A stretch of 64,000 nucleotides of DNA from DATGMB01 sp035293845 (GTDB lineage: Bacteria; Acidobacteriota; Terriglobia; Bryobacterales; Bryobacteraceae). Both the position numbers and the translations under genes were made by a program. Below the pieces are notes generated by a model that did no database searches, was not told the DNA's origin, and saw only the letters and a program-made list of their open reading frames with translations. Each line of letters begins with the position of its first letter. Within the stretch, counting starts at the first letter, position 1. This document shows, in pieces, positions 60,773 through 64,000 of this stretch. The DNA is taken from contig DATGMB010000324.1 of the NCBI GenBank assembly GCA_035293845.1, forward strand, positions 1 to 64,000, read 5' to 3'.

Positions 60773-61983
60773 CACCGCACGCCATTCGAGTACGAAAGCT
60801 GTCGAAACGCTACACCCTCGGCGAGAGCCGTCCCTACCGCCGTCTCCGGCACGCGCCGCGCGGCTGCGGCGGGCCGAACGGCGATACGATCTGGGCGCTC
60901 GAAGATGTGGATTTCGAGGTCCGGCGCGGTGAGGTGGTCGGAGTGATCGGCCATAATGGCGCGGGGAAGAGCACGCTGCTCAAGGTGCTGGCGCGCATCA
61001 CGGAGCCGACCTCGGGATGGGCCGATATCTACGGGCGCGTGGGCACGCTGCTCGAAGTCGGAACCGGCTTCCATAACGAGCTGACCGGGCGCGAGAACAT
61101 CTTCCTCAACGGCGCCATTTTGGGAATGAAGCGGGCCGAGATCCAGCGCCAGTTCGATGCCATCGTGGCCTTCGCGGAAGTCGAGAAGTTCATCGATACA
61201 CCGGTGAAGCACTACTCGAGCGGCATGTACCTGAAGCTGGCGTTCGCCGTCGCGGCGCACCTCGAGCCCGAGATTCTGTTTGTCGACGAAGTTCTGGCCG
61301 TGGGGGACCTGGCGTTTCAGCAGAAGTGCCTGGGGAAGATGGGGGACGTGGCGCGGCAGGGGCGGACGATCCTGTTCGTCAGCCACAACATGGGCGCGGT
61401 GCGGTCGCTGTGCACCACGGGCATCGTGCTCGACCGCGGACGGGTGGCACACGCGGGCGACATCACGAGCAGCATCGAATGCTATCACCGGCTCACGGCC
61501 GCGCGCGAACAACGGGCTCCGGCCGAGCGGCAGACCGCCGCTGGCTCGTTCTCCGCGGTCACGCTGAGCAGCCATGGCGGTTCGACGGTGCGGCAGGGCG
61601 AGGAGATCGAGGCCGCGACCGTGCTGCAACTGGAGAGCGCCGTCCCCGGCTTTACGCTGCAATGCGTGCTGGAGGATATGCACCAGCGCCGCATCTTCAC
61701 GGTCCGACGCGAAAGCGCGCAACTGGGCGAGCAGCGGCGCTGGCGGGGCGCTTACGCGATCCGCGTCCGCATTCCGGCCGTGTGGCTCGAACCGGGGCTG
61801 TACTCGCTGTATTTCGAGGCGGCGCTGCCTGCCGCGGCGGGCGGGCAGCGCTACGTTTCCGATGTCTTTCACCTGGACGTGGGCGGAAGAAGCGCGGGAG
61901 CCAACGCGGTGCTCGCGCCGGACGTGGCGTGGTCGCTCGACGAGGTGTCCCGGGCGGCCGGGCAGGAGGCGCAAAGTGCTTGA
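60769..61983 (+). CDS. wzt: ABC polysaccharide exporter ATPase (Wzt-like)
   Basis: A 404-residue protein. The ATPase domain has Walker A GHNGAGKST, the exporter-specific GTLLEVGTGFHNELTGRENIFLNG, signature HYSSGMYLKLAFAVA and Walker B EILFVDEVLAVGD. The C-terminal part (about 255-385) is a beta-rich Wzt_C-type domain, which in O-antigen systems recognises the capped chain end. ATG 60769 overlaps the dehydrogenase stop. It partners the Wzm permease at 51078. Confidence 0.92.
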   Translation: MTPHAIRVRKLSKRYTLGESRPYRRLRHAPRGCGGPNGDTIWALEDVDFEVRRGEVVGVIGHNGAGKSTLLKVLARITEPTSGWADIYGRVGTLLEVGTGFHNELTGRENIFLNGAILGMKRAEIQRQFDAIVAFAEVEKFIDTPVKHYSSGMYLKLAFAVAAHLEPEILFVDEVLAVGDLAFQQKCLGKMGDVARQGRTILFVSHNMGAVRSLCTTGIVLDRGRVAHAGDITSSIECYHRLTAAREQRAPAERQTAAGSFSAVTLSSHGGSTVRQGEEIEAATVLQLESAVPGFTLQCVLEDMHQRRIFTVRRESAQLGEQRRWRGAYAIRVRIPAVWLEPGLYSLYFEAALPAAAGGQRYVSDVFHLDVGGRSAGANAVLAPDVAWSLDEVSRAAGQEAQSA

Positions 61984-62974
61984 GCAGCCTTTCGCCGGGG
62001 CGGCCGGAAGAGCGGCGGACCCGTGGCTGCCTCTCGCGCCGCTGATGGCCGCGCACGGGGTCACGCTGGATCCGCCGGCATTTTTCACCGCGGTGAACCG
62101 CGCCTTTCACGGCTGCGGGGCGCGATTTTACGACGAATTACACCGGCACATGCGGGAGTCGCTGCCGGAGCAGTTTCAGTATCTGGCGAGCGATTTCCTG
62201 GGGCAATATCCGCCGCCCAGCCACAGAATGAACGCGCTCGATATCGGCTGCGGCACCGGGATGAGTTCGGAGATGCTGCTCGATACGCGCTTCGGCGCGT
62301 TTGTGCGGCATATCGACCTGTGCGACCCCGCGCAGGAGATGCTGGACGTCTGCGCGGCGCGTAACAGCCTGATGAAGGTGCGGCACCGCATGATCTGCGG
62401 CCGCATCGAGAGCCTGCCGCCGCGGAGCCGGTACGATCTGATTCTGGCGAGCTGCGTTCTGCAGTTCGTGGCCGACCTGCCGGAATTCCTGCGGCAGGTG
62501 GCGATGCGGCAGCCGGCCGGCGCGGTGTTTCTGCACCTGCACGACCCGAACGCGGATGGCGCGGCGGACCCCGAGTGCGCGCGGCGCGTGGAGGAATTCG
62601 CGCGGTCCGGGAGCAGCCTCGTGCGGCGCCTCTCGCGCAGCGTCCGGCGGCGCGATGCCGCGGCGGCGCATGTGGAAGCCGTCAATCGCGAGCTGCTGGA
62701 GCGGAACGCGATCGCGAGCCCGCTCACCGAGGCGGAGATCGCGGCGGTGGTACGGCTGCGCTCGCGCCAGGGGCAGGGCATCTCAATCCGCGAAATGCAA
62801 ACGCTCATGCCGGAGTACAAGCTGGTTTCCGTGCGCTCCTACGCGTTTTTCGGCGAGCTGGCTTCGGCGCTGCCGGCCCGGTTCCGCAAGCTGGAGCGCG
62901 CGCTGATCGCCGCGCGGGCGGCCAACGGGACGCAGGTGGGCGCGATCTGGATCAAGACGGAGGGACGGCCGTGA
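61976..62974 (+). CDS. Class I SAM-dependent methyltransferase
   Basis: A 332-residue protein with the SAM-binding motif NALDIGCGTGMSSEMLLDT, the acidic end of strand 2 (HIDLCDPAQEML), and motif IV RYDLILASCVLQFVADLPEFL. A helical C-terminal part ends ANGTQVGAIWIKTEG. The GTG start at 61976 overlaps the wzt stop and has GGAGG seven bases upstream. Beside Wzt, it may cap the glycan by methylation (chain-length control) or methylate the acyl group. Confidence 0.82.
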   Translation: MLEQPFAGAAGRAADPWLPLAPLMAAHGVTLDPPAFFTAVNRAFHGCGARFYDELHRHMRESLPEQFQYLASDFLGQYPPPSHRMNALDIGCGTGMSSEMLLDTRFGAFVRHIDLCDPAQEMLDVCAARNSLMKVRHRMICGRIESLPPRSRYDLILASCVLQFVADLPEFLRQVAMRQPAGAVFLHLHDPNADGAADPECARRVEEFARSGSSLVRRLSRSVRRRDAAAAHVEAVNRELLERNAIASPLTEAEIAAVVRLRSRQGQGISIREMQTLMPEYKLVSVRSYAFFGELASALPARFRKLERALIAARAANGTQVGAIWIKTEGRP

Positions 62975-64000
62975 AACCCACCATTGCGATGCTGGTCCCG
63001 GATGGCGTCGGAGTGCGCAATTTCATCCTGGGGCGGTTTCTTTCCGAGATGGAGGCCCGGTTCCGGCCGCACGTCTTCCACAATATCCCGGACGGGCTGC
63101 TCGACCGGTACACGGCCCCGGCCAATGCGGGAATCGCGTGGCAGCCGATGGTGCCGTACACCCAGGCGCCGGTTCCGCTGGCCCTGCAATACACGCTGGA
63201 GCACGCGCACATGTACCGGGCGAATACGCAGGCCATGCGGCGGGCCCTCGCCCGTCCGGTGCGTGGAAAGCTGCGCTCGCAGGTGCTCATCCGCTCCTCG
63301 CGGCTGCTGGGCCGCGTGGGCGCCGTGATGGGGTGCCTGGGCGCGCTGGAGGCGGTGTACTGCGCTGCCGCCGCGGTGCGTCCGGAAGTGGAGCGCTACC
63401 GCGAAATTTTCGCGAATTTGCGGCCTGCGGTCGTCTTTTGCACCAGCCAGCGGCCCAGCACGGTGCTGCCCGCGGTGCTGGCGGCGAAGGCGCTGGGCAT
63501 TCCCACGGCCGCGTTCGTGTTCAGTTGGGATCACCTGACCACGAAGGGCCGCATCGCCGCGCCCTTCGATCACTACCTGGTCTGGAGCCGTCACATGCGG
63601 TCCGAACTGCTCCGCTACTACCCGCACGTGCCGGAGCCGAGCATCCACATCGTGGGGACGCCGCAGTTCGACCCTTACGCCGATGCGTCCCTGCTGTGGA
63701 CGCGCGAGGAGTTCTGCCGGCGCATCGGCGCCGACCCGGCGCGCAAGCTGATCTGCTACTCGGGCGGCGACCTGGCCACGTGCCCGGAGGACCCGCAGCA
63801 CCTGGAGGCGCTGATGGAACACGTGCGCTCCGGCGCGATCCGCGGCAATCCGCAGGTGCTGCTGCGGCCCGTGCCGGTGGATAACGGCCGGCGCTACGAC
63901 GGCGTGTGCAGCCGGTATCCCGAAGTGAAGCGGCTGATGCCGCAGTGGATCCACGCCGAGCCCGGCAACTGGACGCGCGTGCTGCCGCTGGCCGAGGACG
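62971..64000 (+). CDS. Glycosyltransferase-like protein (partial, runs off the window)
   Basis: At least 343 residues, open to the window edge. The GTG start overlaps the methyltransferase stop (GTGA). The N terminus (KPTIAMLVPDGVGVRNFILGRFLSEME) and the middle part (RPAVVFCTSQRPSTVLPAVLAAKALGIPTAAFVFSWDHL, then FDHYLVWSRHMRSELLRYYPHV, HIVGTPQFDPY) look like a GT-B-fold glycosyltransferase. The C-terminal half begins LICYSGGDLATCPEDPQHLEALMEHV. The donor is unknown; one candidate is the CMP-nonulosonic acid made by the locus. Confidence 0.7.
   Translation, partial: MKPTIAMLVPDGVGVRNFILGRFLSEMEARFRPHVFHNIPDGLLDRYTAPANAGIAWQPMVPYTQAPVPLALQYTLEHAHMYRANTQAMRRALARPVRGKLRSQVLIRSSRLLGRVGAVMGCLGALEAVYCAAAAVRPEVERYREIFANLRPAVVFCTSQRPSTVLPAVLAAKALGIPTAAFVFSWDHLTTKGRIAAPFDHYLVWSRHMRSELLRYYPHVPEPSIHIVGTPQFDPYADASLLWTREEFCRRIGADPARKLICYSGGDLATCPEDPQHLEALMEHVRSGAIRGNPQVLLRPVPVDNGRRYDGVCSRYPEVKRLMPQWIHAEPGNWTRVLPLAED

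Overview
The window is high-GC bacterial chromosome, densely coded, with many ATGA/GTGA gene overlaps. It reads as an Acidobacteriota genome, most likely of the Solibacter/Bryobacter type. The clues are family signatures: a large permease of the 'acidobacterial duplicated orphan permease' (ADOP) type behind a PadR regulator, a remnant of the acidobacterial TIGR03435 family, a secreted HAF-repeat protein, and a PqqD / HPr-kinase-like / nucleotidyltransferase cassette. No phage, plasmid, transposase, rRNA, tRNA or CRISPR array was recognised.

Layout. 1-4.7 kb: HAF-repeat secreted protein (-), a broken TIGR03435 fragment, an OmpA-family envelope protein, then an SDR oxidoreductase with a small membrane protein (-). 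4.7-13.1 kb: PadR regulator with a perfect palindromic operator, ADOP permease, secreted jelly-roll-like protein, two MacB-type permeases without ATPases, and an Uup-type ABC-F ATPase. 13.1-18 kb: a GT-C-like membrane protein, tatA, HU, then recA with a shortened recA paralogue separated by an 81-bp minisatellite. 18-24.7 kb: a secreted protein, an OmpR/histidine-kinase pair, a DUF1778/GNAT toxin-antitoxin pair, HdeD-like and DUF1269 membrane proteins, and an NCS1 permease. 24.8-28.3 kb: a GC-rich minisatellite, then a PqqD protein, an HPr-kinase-like protein and a divergent nucleotidyltransferase. 28.3-38.4 kb: MFS transporter, TPR protein, large membrane protein, ferritin-like DUF2383 protein, pckA, signal peptidase I, and an AAA ATPase/VWA pair.

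39.2-64 kb (continuing past the window): one long plus-strand surface-polysaccharide locus. It opens with a NusG/RfaH paralogue whose leader holds a match to the ops element, GGCGGTAGCAT. Next come a ribbon-helix-helix protein, three secreted beta-rich proteins of unknown role, Wza-like and Wzc-like export proteins, a PglC-type initiating transferase, a DegT aminotransferase and a PglF/CapD dehydratase. The Wzm/Wzt ABC exporter is split across the locus. A NeuC-NeuB-NeuA nonulosonic (sialic-like) acid pathway is interleaved with an acyl-decoration set (MaoC, FkbH-type HAD enzyme, acyl carrier protein, double GNAT, deacetylase, methyltransferase, D-2-hydroxyacid dehydrogenase). My inference is an RfaH-like antiterminated operon that makes and exports a glycan carrying a nonulosonic acid, possibly decorated with a glyceryl-type acyl group.

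Smaller signals include a dispersed palindromic intergenic repeat built on CGAGACGC (four sites), two minisatellites, a paired palindrome upstream of neuC, and several -10-like hexamers unusually close to start codons.
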